Origin: DASSKK01 sp035690495
GTDB lineage: Bacteria; Actinomycetota; Actinomycetes; Propionibacteriales; Nocardioidaceae
NCBI GenBank assembly: GCA_035690495.1
Contig: DASSKK010000003.1
Location: 1-64,000, forward strand
Direction of reading: 5' to 3'
DNA: 64,000 bases
The translations under genes and the position numbers were made by a program. The notes below the pieces were generated by a model. It was not told where the DNA came from and did not search any database. It saw nothing but the letters and a program-made list of their open reading frames with translations. Below, piece by piece: positions 33,607 to 40,991 of the stretch; the first letter of the stretch is position 1; each line of letters opens with the position of its first letter.

Positions 33607-34152
33607 ATGGACGTCACGACGGCTCATCAATCAGCGAGTCGCCTGCTTGAAGGCATGCCGACGCGGTTGGCCCACGTACGCGCTGCCGGTGAGAAGGCTG
33701 GCGCCACTGCTCGACAACTTTGTCCCGACGAAGAGGCTCTGCTGACCTGCGCCGGCGTCCTGCACGACATCGGGTACTCGCCCGCACTCGCACTGACGGG
33801 ATTCCATCCGCTTGACGGCGCGCGTTGGTTGCGGGATCTGGGGGAAGAACGTCTGGCATGTTTAGCCGCTCACCACTCCGGCGCCCGGTGGGAGGCAGGC
33901 GTTCGTGGCCTACGCGACCAGCTAGCGGAATTCACTCGCGAGCGGTCGCTTGTGTCGGACATCCTTGCGTACGCGGACATGACCACCGGACCCAACGGTG
34001 ACCTCATCGGCATAGATGAGCGGATCGCTGACATCCGCCGTCGCTACCCTGCTGGCGATCCGGTTGCCATCGCGATCTGGCAGGCGGAGCCATCCTTGCG
34101 GCGCACTGTGGCACGAGTCGACGCGCTGCTCGCCGAGCCGGTGCTCAGCTGA
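33607..34152 (+). CDS. HD-domain phosphohydrolase
   Basis: A 181-residue HD-superfamily protein. Metal-binding positions are visible: RLAHVRAAGEKA (first His), AGVLHDIGYSP (the HD pair) and LAAHHSGARWE. DILAYADMTTGPNG supplies the last Asp. The layout matches stand-alone HD hydrolases annotated for nucleotides or phosphate esters. The substrate is unknown. The last bases overlap the convergent NUDIX gene by eight bases. It is cargo between the defence genes and the integrase, or perhaps part of the original chromosome. Confidence 0.78.
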   Translation: MDVTTAHQSASRLLEGMPTRLAHVRAAGEKAGATARQLCPDEEALLTCAGVLHDIGYSPALALTGFHPLDGARWLRDLGEERLACLAAHHSGARWEAGVRGLRDQLAEFTRERSLVSDILAYADMTTGPNGDLIGIDERIADIRRRYPAGDPVAIAIWQAEPSLRRTVARVDALLAEPVLS

Positions 34153-34615
34153 CGAAAGGCTCGCTGCGGTCCTCGAGGAAGTCCTGGATGCGCGCGCGTA
34201 TCGGCTGGTGGATGTCAAGATGGGCAAGGTCACCCGGCGATACGAATGCGACCTCGAGCGACTCGTCGCTGGTTTGCGCGGACCCACCCACGATCGTGCC
34301 GGCGAAGCAGACGGAGAACTCCTGGCGGACCTCTCCGTCGGAGTACGCCGCCAGGTGGCCGGGGTCGCAGTAGATGCCGACAAGCCGTCCCAGTTCGATC
34401 TCGAATCCGGTCTCCTCACGCGTCTCCCGGATGGCCGTCTCGCGGACCGTCTCCCCCGGTTCCATCCGGCCGCCGGGAATGCTCCAGTAGCCGCTGTCGC
34501 TGCGACGCTGCAGCAGGATCGCGCCCGACTGGTCGGTCACCACTGCCGAGGCGGCCGGCACGAGACTGTTCGCCTCCGGTGCGTTCGGATCGTCGTAGTA
34601 GTCGACGCGGGTCAT
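34145..34615 (-). CDS. NUDIX hydrolase
   Basis: A 156-residue NUDIX protein with the complete box GGRMEPGETVRETAIRETREETGF near residues 48-71. Other segments are AASAVVTDQSGAILLQRRSDSGYWSIPGG at the start and FVSPGDLAHLDIH near the end. It should hydrolyse a nucleoside diphosphate linked to another group in the cytoplasm. The substrate cannot be named. It is convergent with the HD protein, overlapping its end, and a few bases downstream of the regulator at 34620. Confidence 0.85.
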   Translation of the reverse strand: MTRVDYYDDPNAPEANSLVPAASAVVTDQSGAILLQRRSDSGYWSIPGGRMEPGETVRETAIRETREETGFEIELGRLVGIYCDPGHLAAYSDGEVRQEFSVCFAGTIVGGSAQTSDESLEVAFVSPGDLAHLDIHQPIRARIQDFLEDRSEPFVS

Positions 34616-34619
34616 AGCC

Positions 34620-35357
34620 CTAGGCTACGAGCACTCCGGTCGTCCAGACCTCGTCGAAGTGCAACGCGAAGGTGTCGAAGATGCCGCCCTCGCCGAGACG
34701 TCGCAGGTGCAGGGCGGGCGACTCGAAGCCGCCACGGTGGTACAGGTGGGGGGTGACGAGCATCTGATCGTCGAATCGGAACACAGAGTTGTACATCGGC
34801 TCATGGTGTAGCCGCAGTTCCGCCGCCTCACTGTCGATGACGGGGCGGAACCGCTCCAGTGCTGTCTGGATGCGGGCCACCAGCCCGCCGTGCAGGCCCT
34901 CCTCGGCGTCCCGCGCCTTCACCTCAGGCGAGGACGGATCCGCTAGCGCGATCTGCACCTCGCAGCCGTCTTCGGCCTTGGCTACAAGTCGCTCGGCCAA
35001 CCCGGGGTACGTCTCGGGAAGGAACAACGCGGCGTACCCGAGAATGCTGACGTGCCGTCGGCTGTCGTCGATCAACCTGACCCAGAGTCGCGAGTCGATC
35101 TCGGCGCGCCGTGCGTACGCTGCAACGACCTCTGCCGTACTTCCGGCGCCAGCCGCCGTCTCGACCGCGCTGGTCGGCCACAGGTACGCCTCGTCCTCCT
35201 CGAGCAATCCAGCTACTGCCCAGCGGAACCGCTGATGCGGGACTCGGCCCTTGAGCCAACGCTGCACGGTCTTCAGATCGACGTCGACACCTCGCTGCAC
35301 GTCCTCGACCGAGACGTGGGCTCTGACCATGGCCGCCCGTAGCCGCTCGTTCTCCAA
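34620..35357 (-). CDS. XRE-type HTH regulator with a DUF5919-like C-terminal domain
   Basis: A 245-residue protein. An N-terminal helix-turn-helix is visible in AHVSVEDVQRGVDVDLKTVQRWLKGRVPHQRFRWAVAGLL. The C-terminal part (about 95-240) contains HVSILGYAALFLPETYPGLAERL, EVQIALADPSSP and MYNSVFRFDDQMLVTPHLYHRGGF, like the DUF5919 domain of actinobacterial XRE proteins, which has a phospholipase-D-like look. I place the start at a TTG (35357) with GGAGG five bases upstream; an upstream GTG-type start would add non-conserved residues. It is transcribed away from the excisionase gene and may be the regulator of the element. Confidence 0.72.
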   Translation of the reverse strand: MENERLRAAMVRAHVSVEDVQRGVDVDLKTVQRWLKGRVPHQRFRWAVAGLLEEDEAYLWPTSAVETAAGAGSTAEVVAAYARRAEIDSRLWVRLIDDSRRHVSILGYAALFLPETYPGLAERLVAKAEDGCEVQIALADPSSPEVKARDAEEGLHGGLVARIQTALERFRPVIDSEAAELRLHHEPMYNSVFRFDDQMLVTPHLYHRGGFESPALHLRRLGEGGIFDTFALHFDEVWTTGVLVA

Positions 35358-35488
35358 GGTCGCCTCCTGTGACGAGTCCAGACTAACAACAGGCGTCCCA
35401 AAAAGTCCCAGGGCGCGGTTCCAACGTCCCACGGCACCGGGTGGAATCGAAGCCAGTCGAGAGTTGATCGATCGGGAGGTTGGACTCC

Positions 35489-35776
35489 ATGTCTGGACAG
35501 GCCCAAAGCGCCGACAAGCAGGTCACGCCAATGGATGAGCGTCGGCGCAGTGGCGGCGGTGTCACAACGAGCAAGCCCGTCGATGGAGGGCGAGCCCCAG
35601 GGGCAGAGTTCGCCGAGATGCCGTTGCTCATTCCCGTTCCGCGGGCGGCCACGCTTCTCGGCATCAGCCGCTCCGCGGCTTACCGCTGCGCATCCTCCGG
35701 GGACCTGCCCACGACTCACCTCGGCGGCCGGGTGTACGTCGTGACCGCGCGGCTGCAGGAGTTGCTGTCGGCATGA
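35489..35776 (+). CDS. Excisionase-like helix-turn-helix protein
   Basis: A 95-residue protein with a MerR/Xis-type DNA-binding motif in its C-terminal half: LIPVPRAATLLGISRSAAYRCASSGDLPTTHLGGRVYVVTARLQELL. The N-terminal 40 residues are low-complexity. The ATG at 35489 has GGGAGG nine bases upstream, and the stop overlaps the integrase start (ATGA). Small HTH proteins fused in an operon with a tyrosine integrase usually act as excisionases or integrase regulators in actinomycete integrative elements. Confidence 0.85.
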   Translation: MSGQAQSADKQVTPMDERRRSGGGVTTSKPVDGGRAPGAEFAEMPLLIPVPRAATLLGISRSAAYRCASSGDLPTTHLGGRVYVVTARLQELLSA

Positions 35777-37041
35777 ACGGCTCCGTATACCGCCGTCGGG
35801 ACACCGGGAGCTGGGAGTACCGCTTCGACCTCGGCCCTGATCCGCTGACGGGTCGTCGGCGCACGACGACGCGGACCGGCTTTCCGACCAAGAAGGAGGC
35901 CGCCGCTGCCCTGCGCGCTGCTCTGAGCCTCAACGACCGCGGCCGGTCGGTGAAGTCGACACGGCGGACCGTCGAGGACTTTCTCAACGAGTGGCACAAA
36001 GCCGTCCGGCCGAGCGTGCGCTCGTCTACCTGGGTCAACTACCGCGACTACCTGGACGCCTACGTCATCCCGGTGATCGGTCGGACGTTGCTCCAAGACC
36101 TGACACCGGTGCGGCTCAACCTGCTCTACGGCCATCTCCTCGAGAAGGGCCGCGTCAAGCGCAAGGGCGGGTTGGCGCCAAAGACCGTGCAGAACGTTCA
36201 TCGCATGGTGCACCGGGCGCTACGGGACGCGGTCAAGTGGGACATGCTTCCTCGCAACGTCGCGGAGGACGCGTCACCACCGAGAGCCCGACGCCCGCGG
36301 CTGGTCGTGTGGACCCCCGAGCAACTGGGAAGGTTCGTCGACCACGTCAGCGAGGACCGGTTCCACGCATTGTGGCTTCTCGTGGCGACCACCGGTCTGC
36401 GGCGCGGCGAACTGGCCGGTCTGCGCCGTGACGACATCGATCTGCAGCACGGAAGGATCACCCTGAGCACCACACGAGTCGTCGTCGCGGGTCACGCCGA
36501 GGAGTCGGACACCAAGACCGCGAGCGGTCAGCGTTGGCTCGCCTTGGACCCGACGACTCTGGAAGCACTGCGCGAGTACGTGATCGCGTGGGACAAGGAA
36601 CGTAGCCTGCTCGGCCAGGACACGAAGCTGCTATTCGTGTGGCCGCACGGTCAGCCCTTGCATCCCGACACGATCACGGCGCTGTTCCACAAGCACTGCA
36701 AGGCCGCCGGCTTGCCCCGAATCAGACTCCACGACGTCCGCCACTCCTACGCCACGGCCGCGCTCAAGGCGGGTGTGTCTCCCAAGATCATCAGCGAGCG
36801 CCTCGGCCACTCCACCGCGGCGTTCACGCTGCAGATCTATACCCACGTGATTCCGGGCATGGACGAGGCTGCGGCGAACACGGTGGCAGACCTCATCTTG
36901 GGGGCCAAGGGCGTACCGACCGCGACTGGCGACGAGGCCGATGTTCGCGAGATCGTTCGCACAGCCGCCGAAACTGAGCCGGAAAATGAACTGACCTGGA
37001 CGAATGCCCAGGTCAGCGATGGTAGCGGGGGCAGGATTTGA
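35773..37041 (+). CDS. int: Tyrosine site-specific integrase
   Basis: A 422-residue phage-type recombinase. The N-terminal arm-binding part includes GSVYRRRDTGSWEYRFDLG. A SAM-like core-binding domain follows at about 65-165. Catalytic residues are in place: Arg in TTGLRRGELAGLR, a Lys-containing beta segment, HxxR in LHDVRHSYATAALKAG, His in ERLGHST and Tyr nucleophile in LQIYTHVIPGM. The last 20 residues and the stop lie within the tRNA-fMet gene (37020-37096, opposite strand), so the gene end is formed by the attachment site. This marks the right border of an element that extends to the left. Confidence 0.93.
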   Translation: MNGSVYRRRDTGSWEYRFDLGPDPLTGRRRTTTRTGFPTKKEAAAALRAALSLNDRGRSVKSTRRTVEDFLNEWHKAVRPSVRSSTWVNYRDYLDAYVIPVIGRTLLQDLTPVRLNLLYGHLLEKGRVKRKGGLAPKTVQNVHRMVHRALRDAVKWDMLPRNVAEDASPPRARRPRLVVWTPEQLGRFVDHVSEDRFHALWLLVATTGLRRGELAGLRRDDIDLQHGRITLSTTRVVVAGHAEESDTKTASGQRWLALDPTTLEALREYVIAWDKERSLLGQDTKLLFVWPHGQPLHPDTITALFHKHCKAAGLPRIRLHDVRHSYATAALKAGVSPKIISERLGHSTAAFTLQIYTHVIPGMDEAAANTVADLILGAKGVPTATGDEADVREIVRTAAETEPENELTWTNAQVSDGSGGRI

Positions 37042-37060
37042 ACCTGCGACCTCTGGGTTA
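37020..37060. other. Probable right attachment site (att) of the integrated element
   Basis: The integrase reading frame ends inside the 3' part of tRNA-fMet, the classic layout of tRNA-targeted integrative elements. The recombination core should lie in the T-arm to anticodon part of the tRNA. I searched by eye for a direct repeat of this segment elsewhere in the window and did not find it, so the other end is probably beyond the left edge or diverged. Exact ends are unknown. Confidence 0.45.
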
Positions 37061-37096
37061 TGAGCCCAGCGAGCTACCGAACTGCTCCACCCCGCG
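37020..37096 (-). tRNA. Initiator tRNA-fMet (anticodon CAT)
   Basis: A complete 77-base cloverleaf on the minus strand beginning CGCGGGGTGGAGCAG, with anticodon loop CTCATAA. The three consecutive G:C pairs of the anticodon stem (GGG/CCC) and the unpaired first base (C opposite T) are the hallmarks of the bacterial initiator tRNA. The 3' CCA is encoded. The 3' half overlaps the integrase gene end and is the probable integration site. Confidence 0.93.
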
Positions 37097-37192
37097 TTGC
37101 TGCGAGCAAGCCTACCCGAGGACGGACCGGACGCAAATTCCCGGGCCGATGGCTTCCGTTTGGCACAGATCGTGCCGGGCACCGGGGCGGTG

Positions 37193-37978
37193 ATGCCCGA
37201 GCTGCCCGACGTCGAGACGTTCCGCCGACGGCTCGTGGGTTCCAGCCTCCACCGCAAGATCGAGCACGTGCGCGTGCTGGATGCGCAGGTGGTGCAGGGA
37301 CGGAGCGGCCGCAGCTTGGCCCAGGTGCTGCGCGGTGAGCAGATGGAGAAGACCAGCCGCCGCGGCAAGCAGATGTTCGTGAGCGTGTCGGACGGCCGAT
37401 GGCTGGTCATGCACTTCGGGATGACCGGTTTCGTCGAACCCGCGTCGTGCGACGACCCGCTCCCCCGGCACGCGCGCGTGGTGTTCGAGCTCGGAGGCGA
37501 CCGCAGACTCTGCTTCGTCGACCAGCGCAAGCTCGGCTTCCTCGCCGTGGTCGACGACCTCGAGAAGCACTGCCAGAGCGAAGGCCTCGGCCCCGACGCG
37601 TTGAATGTGAGTCGTGACGACGACGTCGCGCGGTTGTGCGGATCGTCGCGCGCGAGGGTCAAGTCGCTGCTGATGGACCAGGAGGCGATCGCTGGGATCG
37701 GCAACATCTACTCCGACGAGATTCTTTTCCAGGCCCACATTGACCCCCGGCGCAAGGCCGGGGACCTGGACGAGAACGACGTCAAGCGGTTGCACCGGCA
37801 GATGCGGCGGGTGCTCGGGATGGCCATCGACAGACACGCCGATCCGGACGAACTGCCGCGCGGGTGGCTGCTGCACCACCGGGATGACGGCACGCCGTGC
37901 ACGCGCGGCAACGGGCACATCCGCAGGTTCTCCGCCAGCGGGCGCGGGGCGTTCCTCTGTCCGGAGTGTCAGCGCTGA
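37193..37978 (+). CDS. Fpg/Nei-family DNA glycosylase
   Basis: A 261-residue base-excision repair enzyme. The mature N-terminus PELPDVE supplies the catalytic Pro and Glu; RRGKQMF carries the conserved Lys. The H2TH region is visible in LLMDQEAIAGIGNIYSDEILFQAHIDP (including the Asn used in DNA binding). The C-terminal zinc finger is incomplete: PCTRG has Gly where the second Cys is normal, while CPECQR at the end is intact. It excises oxidised bases and cuts the strand. The ATG at 37193 is fixed by the need for Pro at position 2. The gene follows the tRNA and precedes the ligD genes. Confidence 0.85.
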   Translation: MPELPDVETFRRRLVGSSLHRKIEHVRVLDAQVVQGRSGRSLAQVLRGEQMEKTSRRGKQMFVSVSDGRWLVMHFGMTGFVEPASCDDPLPRHARVVFELGGDRRLCFVDQRKLGFLAVVDDLEKHCQSEGLGPDALNVSRDDDVARLCGSSRARVKSLLMDQEAIAGIGNIYSDEILFQAHIDPRRKAGDLDENDVKRLHRQMRRVLGMAIDRHADPDELPRGWLLHHRDDGTPCTRGNGHIRRFSASGRGAFLCPECQR

Positions 37979-37981
37979 CCT

Positions 37982-38025
37982 CCGGTGGTTTCGAGACGCT
38001 CGCAAGCTCGCTCCTCAACCACCGG
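37982..38025. repeat. Palindromic intergenic repeat, copy 1
   Basis: A 44-base inverted repeat: left arm CCGGTGGTTTCGAG, a middle with GCTCGCAAGCTCGC and right arm CTCAACCACCGG. It begins four bases after the Fpg stop and ends before the phosphoesterase gene. It is the simplest full copy of the family found at four sites between 37.9 and 42.5 kb. Confidence 0.8.
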
Positions 38026-38057
38026 TGTTGGCGTGACCAACGGGGGTACCGGGCGGC

Positions 38058-38654
38058 ATGGCCGGCAAGGACGACACGCTGTCGACGTACCGCAACAAGC
38101 GGGACACCAAGAAGTCCGGGGAGCCGAGTGGTGGGCGTCGCAAGAAGGACAGGCCGCTGTTCGTCGTTCAGCGCCACGACGCGTCCAGCCTGCACTTCGA
38201 CTTCCGGCTCCAGGTCGGCGACGTGCTCGCGTCCTGGGCGGTGCCGAAGGGCCCCTCGCTCGACCCGCGCGAGAAGCGCCTGGCCACCCGCACCGAGGAC
38301 CATCCGCTCGGGTACGCCGACTTCGAGGGCAGCATCCCCAAGGACGAGTACGGCGGCGGCACCGTCATCGTCTGGGATACCGGGGACTTCGAGAACCTCA
38401 CCGAGAGGGACGGCGAGCCCGTGCCGATCGAGAAGGCGCTCGACGCGGGCCACGCCAAGTTCGAGCTGCACGGCGAGAAGCTCGCCGGGGCCTTTGCGCT
38501 GACCCACACCAAGATGGGTGGCGACGAGAAGAACTGGATGCTGGTCAAGGTCAACGACGACCAGGCCGACCGGCGGCGGAACCCTGCGAGTACCCAGAAC
38601 GAGTCGGTGCTGTCGGGGCGGACGAACGAGGAGATCGCTGAGGGGCAAGGGTAG
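38058..38654 (+). CDS. LigD-type 3'-phosphoesterase (DNA ligase D phosphoesterase domain, stand-alone)
   Basis: A 198-residue protein equal to the LigD N-terminal phosphoesterase domain. The core is FVVQRHDASSLHFDFRLQVGDVLASWAVPKGPS, with the metal-binding His and Asp, and DYGG-type residues in IPKDEYGGGTVIVWDTG. TKMGGDEKNWMLVK is the usual domain end. The enzyme removes 3'-phosphates and ribonucleotides at DNA ends before ligation by the Ku/LigD repair route. It is separate from the polymerase and ligase, which are on the other strand just beyond a repeat cluster. No Ku gene is in the window. Confidence 0.88.
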   Translation: MAGKDDTLSTYRNKRDTKKSGEPSGGRRKKDRPLFVVQRHDASSLHFDFRLQVGDVLASWAVPKGPSLDPREKRLATRTEDHPLGYADFEGSIPKDEYGGGTVIVWDTGDFENLTERDGEPVPIEKALDAGHAKFELHGEKLAGAFALTHTKMGGDEKNWMLVKVNDDQADRRRNPASTQNESVLSGRTNEEIAEGQG

Positions 38655-38890
38655 GTTTCGAGGCTCCTCCGCTTCGCTCCCCCGCACCTCAACCACCAGG
38701 GACGGGGCGGGGCGGGGTGGTTTCGAGACGGGCTCCGCTAGCGCTCCGCCCTCCTCAACCACCGGGAACGCACCTCAATCCACCATGGCCTGGTGGTTTC
38801 GAGACGGGCTCCGCTAGCGCTCCGCCCTCCTCAACCACCGGGACCGCTCCTCAACCACCGGGGACGCACCTCAACCACCTGGGACGTTCC
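38654..38890. repeat. Cluster of palindromic intergenic repeats (three units plus loose right arms)
   Basis: One unit at 38654-38698 has a shortened left arm (GGTTTCGAG). Two units at 38716-38765 and 38791-38840 share the same interior (GACGGGCTCCGCTAGCGCTC). Three loose right arms of the type CCTCAACCACC follow to 38900. The region separates two convergent genes. The last loose arm reads CCTCAACCAGC and contains the stop codon of the polymerase gene. Confidence 0.8.
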
Positions 38891-39808
38891 TCAACCAGCG
38901 GTCTTCGCTAGCTTCTCCTGCGCCTTCCGCAGACCTTGCGCGTGTCGGCGGATGCCCTTCCACGGATCCTCGTGCTGACCGAGCCGGCGGAGCACCGACT
39001 CGACCGTGAAGTCCGCGGGCTCGACCTCGGACAGCTCGTCCCACTCAAGAGGCGTCGCCACCGGCGCACCGGGTCGCGCGCGCACGGCGTACGGGGCGAC
39101 GGCGGTCTGCCCATAGCCGTTGCGGAGCACATCCACGAAGATTCGGTCGCCGCGCTTGTTCTTGCGCTGCTCGACGGTGAGCAGGTCCGGTTCTCGCTCG
39201 GCCAGGTGGGCGGCGATGTCGCGGGCCAAGCCGCGCACGGTGTCGAAGTCGGCGTCGGGGCGCAGCGGGACGACGACGTGGTAGCCGCGCGAGCCGGTGG
39301 TCTTCAGGTACGTCGTGAGGCCGAGATCGTCCAGACACGCACCGACAAGCGTGGTGGCACGACGTACGTCATCGAAGCTGCCGGTGCCGTCGTCTGGCGG
39401 GTCGAGGTCGAACACCATCTGATCGGGGGCGTCGAGGGCCCCCGACCTGCTCAGCCAGGCGTGCGGGGTCACGCAGGCCTGGTCGGCGAGGTAGACCAGG
39501 GCGCGCCGGTCGGCGATCACCACCTGCTGCTGCGCCCCGTCGGCGGTGTCCACCGTGACCGTGTGCACCCAGTCGGGGAAGTGCGAGGGCACCTTCTTCT
39601 CATAGAAGCTGCCGGCAGCGATGCCGTCGGGAAAACGCTGCATGTTCACCGGCCGGTCGGCCAGGTGCGGCAGCATCGCGTCGGCGACGTCCGCGTAGTA
39701 GCCGGCGAGGTCGGCCTTGGTGATGCCGTCGTCGGGGAAGAGCACCTTGTCCGGCTTGGAGATCTCCACTCCACCGATCTCGGAGGCGGTCTCGGCCTTC
39801 GCGTTCAT
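38891..39808 (-). CDS. LigD-type DNA repair primase-polymerase
   Basis: A 305-residue archaeo-eukaryotic primase-fold polymerase as found in LigD. It begins ISKPDKVLFPDDGITKADLAGYY, continues with RFPDGIAAGSFYEKKVPSH and has the catalytic FDLDPPDDG (metal Asp pair). GSRGYHVVVPLRP and VFVD-like IFVDVLRNGYGQTAVAPYAVRARPGAPV are the nucleotide-binding and domain-end motifs. It adds nucleotides at breaks during end joining. It lies eight bases downstream of the ligase gene on the same strand, forming a two-gene operon. Confidence 0.9.
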   Translation of the reverse strand: MNAKAETASEIGGVEISKPDKVLFPDDGITKADLAGYYADVADAMLPHLADRPVNMQRFPDGIAAGSFYEKKVPSHFPDWVHTVTVDTADGAQQQVVIADRRALVYLADQACVTPHAWLSRSGALDAPDQMVFDLDPPDDGTGSFDDVRRATTLVGACLDDLGLTTYLKTTGSRGYHVVVPLRPDADFDTVRGLARDIAAHLAEREPDLLTVEQRKNKRGDRIFVDVLRNGYGQTAVAPYAVRARPGAPVATPLEWDELSEVEPADFTVESVLRRLGQHEDPWKGIRRHAQGLRKAQEKLAKTAG

Positions 39809-39815
39809 CGTTGCC

Positions 39816-40757
39816 TCACTCTCGTACGACGTCTCGTGCGGCCTTGTCGCGGCGCAGGCCCAGGAAGCGTGGGTGCCGCAGCTGGCCGGCGCTGGTCCAC
39901 TCGGCGAACGAGACCTCGCCGACCAGCTCGGGACGTACCCAGTGGACCCCGGCCGACGGCAGCTTGCCGCGCGTGCAGGGCGACTTCCCGATCTCCAGCG
40001 CAGACAGCCGCTCCTCGAGGTCGCGCAGCATCCGGTCGGAGAACCCGGTGCCGACCTTGCCGGCGTACGCCAGGTCCTCGCCGGCGAAGTAGCCCAGCAG
40101 CAGCGCGCCGAGCCCGACCCGCGATCCGGCCGGGTCGGTGTAGCCGACGATGATCAGCTCCTGACCGGCCTCGCACTTGAACTTCAGCCACTCCCTACTG
40201 CGCCGGTTCGGGTAGGGGGCGTCGGCGCGCTTGGCGATCAGCCCCTCCCAGCCGCGCTCGCAGGCGTCTGCGAGGTAGTTCTTGTCGGCGCGGACCCGGT
40301 GGTTGGTGTAGCGCAGCGGGTCGCGGAACCCGAACAGGTCGCGCAGCCGGCCCTTGCGCTCGCGCAGCGGCAGTTGCCGAGTGTCCTCGCCGTTGGCGCG
40401 CAGCACGTCGAAGACGTAGTAGAAGATCGCGATCCCGGTCGCCCGCGCCCGCGCTGAGTTGTTGACGTGGATCCGGGGCTGCAGGCGGGCGAAGCTGGTG
40501 CGTGGACCGTCGAAGGCGACCACCTCCCCGTCCACGACGAAATCCGGCGCGTCCTGATCGGCGAGAGCCTCGGCGATCTCGGGGAAGCCGACCGTCACGT
40601 CCCGCCCGGACCGTGAGTAGAGCCGCACGGCCGAGCCGTCGCCCACGGACAGGCAACGCTCCCCGTCGAGCTTGCGCTCGTAGAGCCATCCGGGTTCGAA
40701 GAACGGCTCGTGGCACAGCGTCGCCAGCGCCGCCTCGGGCGCGTCTCGCGTGGTCAC
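39816..40757 (-). CDS. ATP-dependent DNA ligase (LigC/LigD ligase-domain type)
   Basis: A 313-residue ligase. The adenylation motif is YERKLDGERCLS near residue 25 (catalytic Lys). Others are SRSGRDVT (motif Ia), VVDGEVVAFDG (III), FYYVFDVL (IIIa), EGLIAKRADAPY (IV) and EWLKFKC (V). The OB-fold follows in ELIIVGYTDPAGSRVGLGALLLGYFAGEDLAYAGKVGTGFS. I start at a GTG (40757), the first start before conserved residues; the open frame continues upstream but through repeat DNA. It seals breaks together with the polymerase and the phosphoesterase. Confidence 0.9.
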   Translation of the reverse strand: MTTRDAPEAALATLCHEPFFEPGWLYERKLDGERCLSVGDGSAVRLYSRSGRDVTVGFPEIAEALADQDAPDFVVDGEVVAFDGPRTSFARLQPRIHVNNSARARATGIAIFYYVFDVLRANGEDTRQLPLRERKGRLRDLFGFRDPLRYTNHRVRADKNYLADACERGWEGLIAKRADAPYPNRRSREWLKFKCEAGQELIIVGYTDPAGSRVGLGALLLGYFAGEDLAYAGKVGTGFSDRMLRDLEERLSALEIGKSPCTRGKLPSAGVHWVRPELVGEVSFAEWTSAGQLRHPRFLGLRRDKAARDVVRE

Positions 40758-40833
40758 GGAGTGCCGGGTACCCGGGGGCGCGGTTGGGCATGCGGTGGGC
40801 GAGGGGGGCGCCGGTGGTGCGAGGGTGGTGCGA

Positions 40834-40957
40834 GGGTGGTTTCGAGGCTCGCAAGCTCGCACCTCAACCACCGACCGCCCCCGCTCCTCAACCACCGGAC
40901 GTGCGGGTGGTTTCGAGACGCTCCTCCGCTCCGCTCCCCCGCTCATCAACCACCGAG
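40834..40957. repeat. Palindromic intergenic repeats between the ligase and MFS genes
   Basis: Two full units (about 40834-40873 with GCTCGCAAGCTCGC inside, and 40904-40957 with CTCCTCCGCTCCGC inside) and one loose right arm (40882-40898). They fill the divergent promoter region between the ligase and the transporter, unlike the other copies, which lie at gene ends. Confidence 0.78.
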
Positions 40958-40991
40958 CCTCGCCCGCTCCTCGACGGCCGGAGGGCGTACG

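Noticed and set aside
1..37020. A left attachment repeat matching the tRNA-fMet 3' end
   Set aside because: Read through the gaps at 19.5-20, 21.7-22.1, 31.1-31.6 and 33.1-33.2 kb and found no copy; a short or diverged repeat could have been missed.
38654..38900. CRISPR array, suggested by regularly repeated sequence
   Set aside because: The repeats are palindromic with variable interiors and no unique spacers of constant length, and no cas genes are near; they are REP-like.
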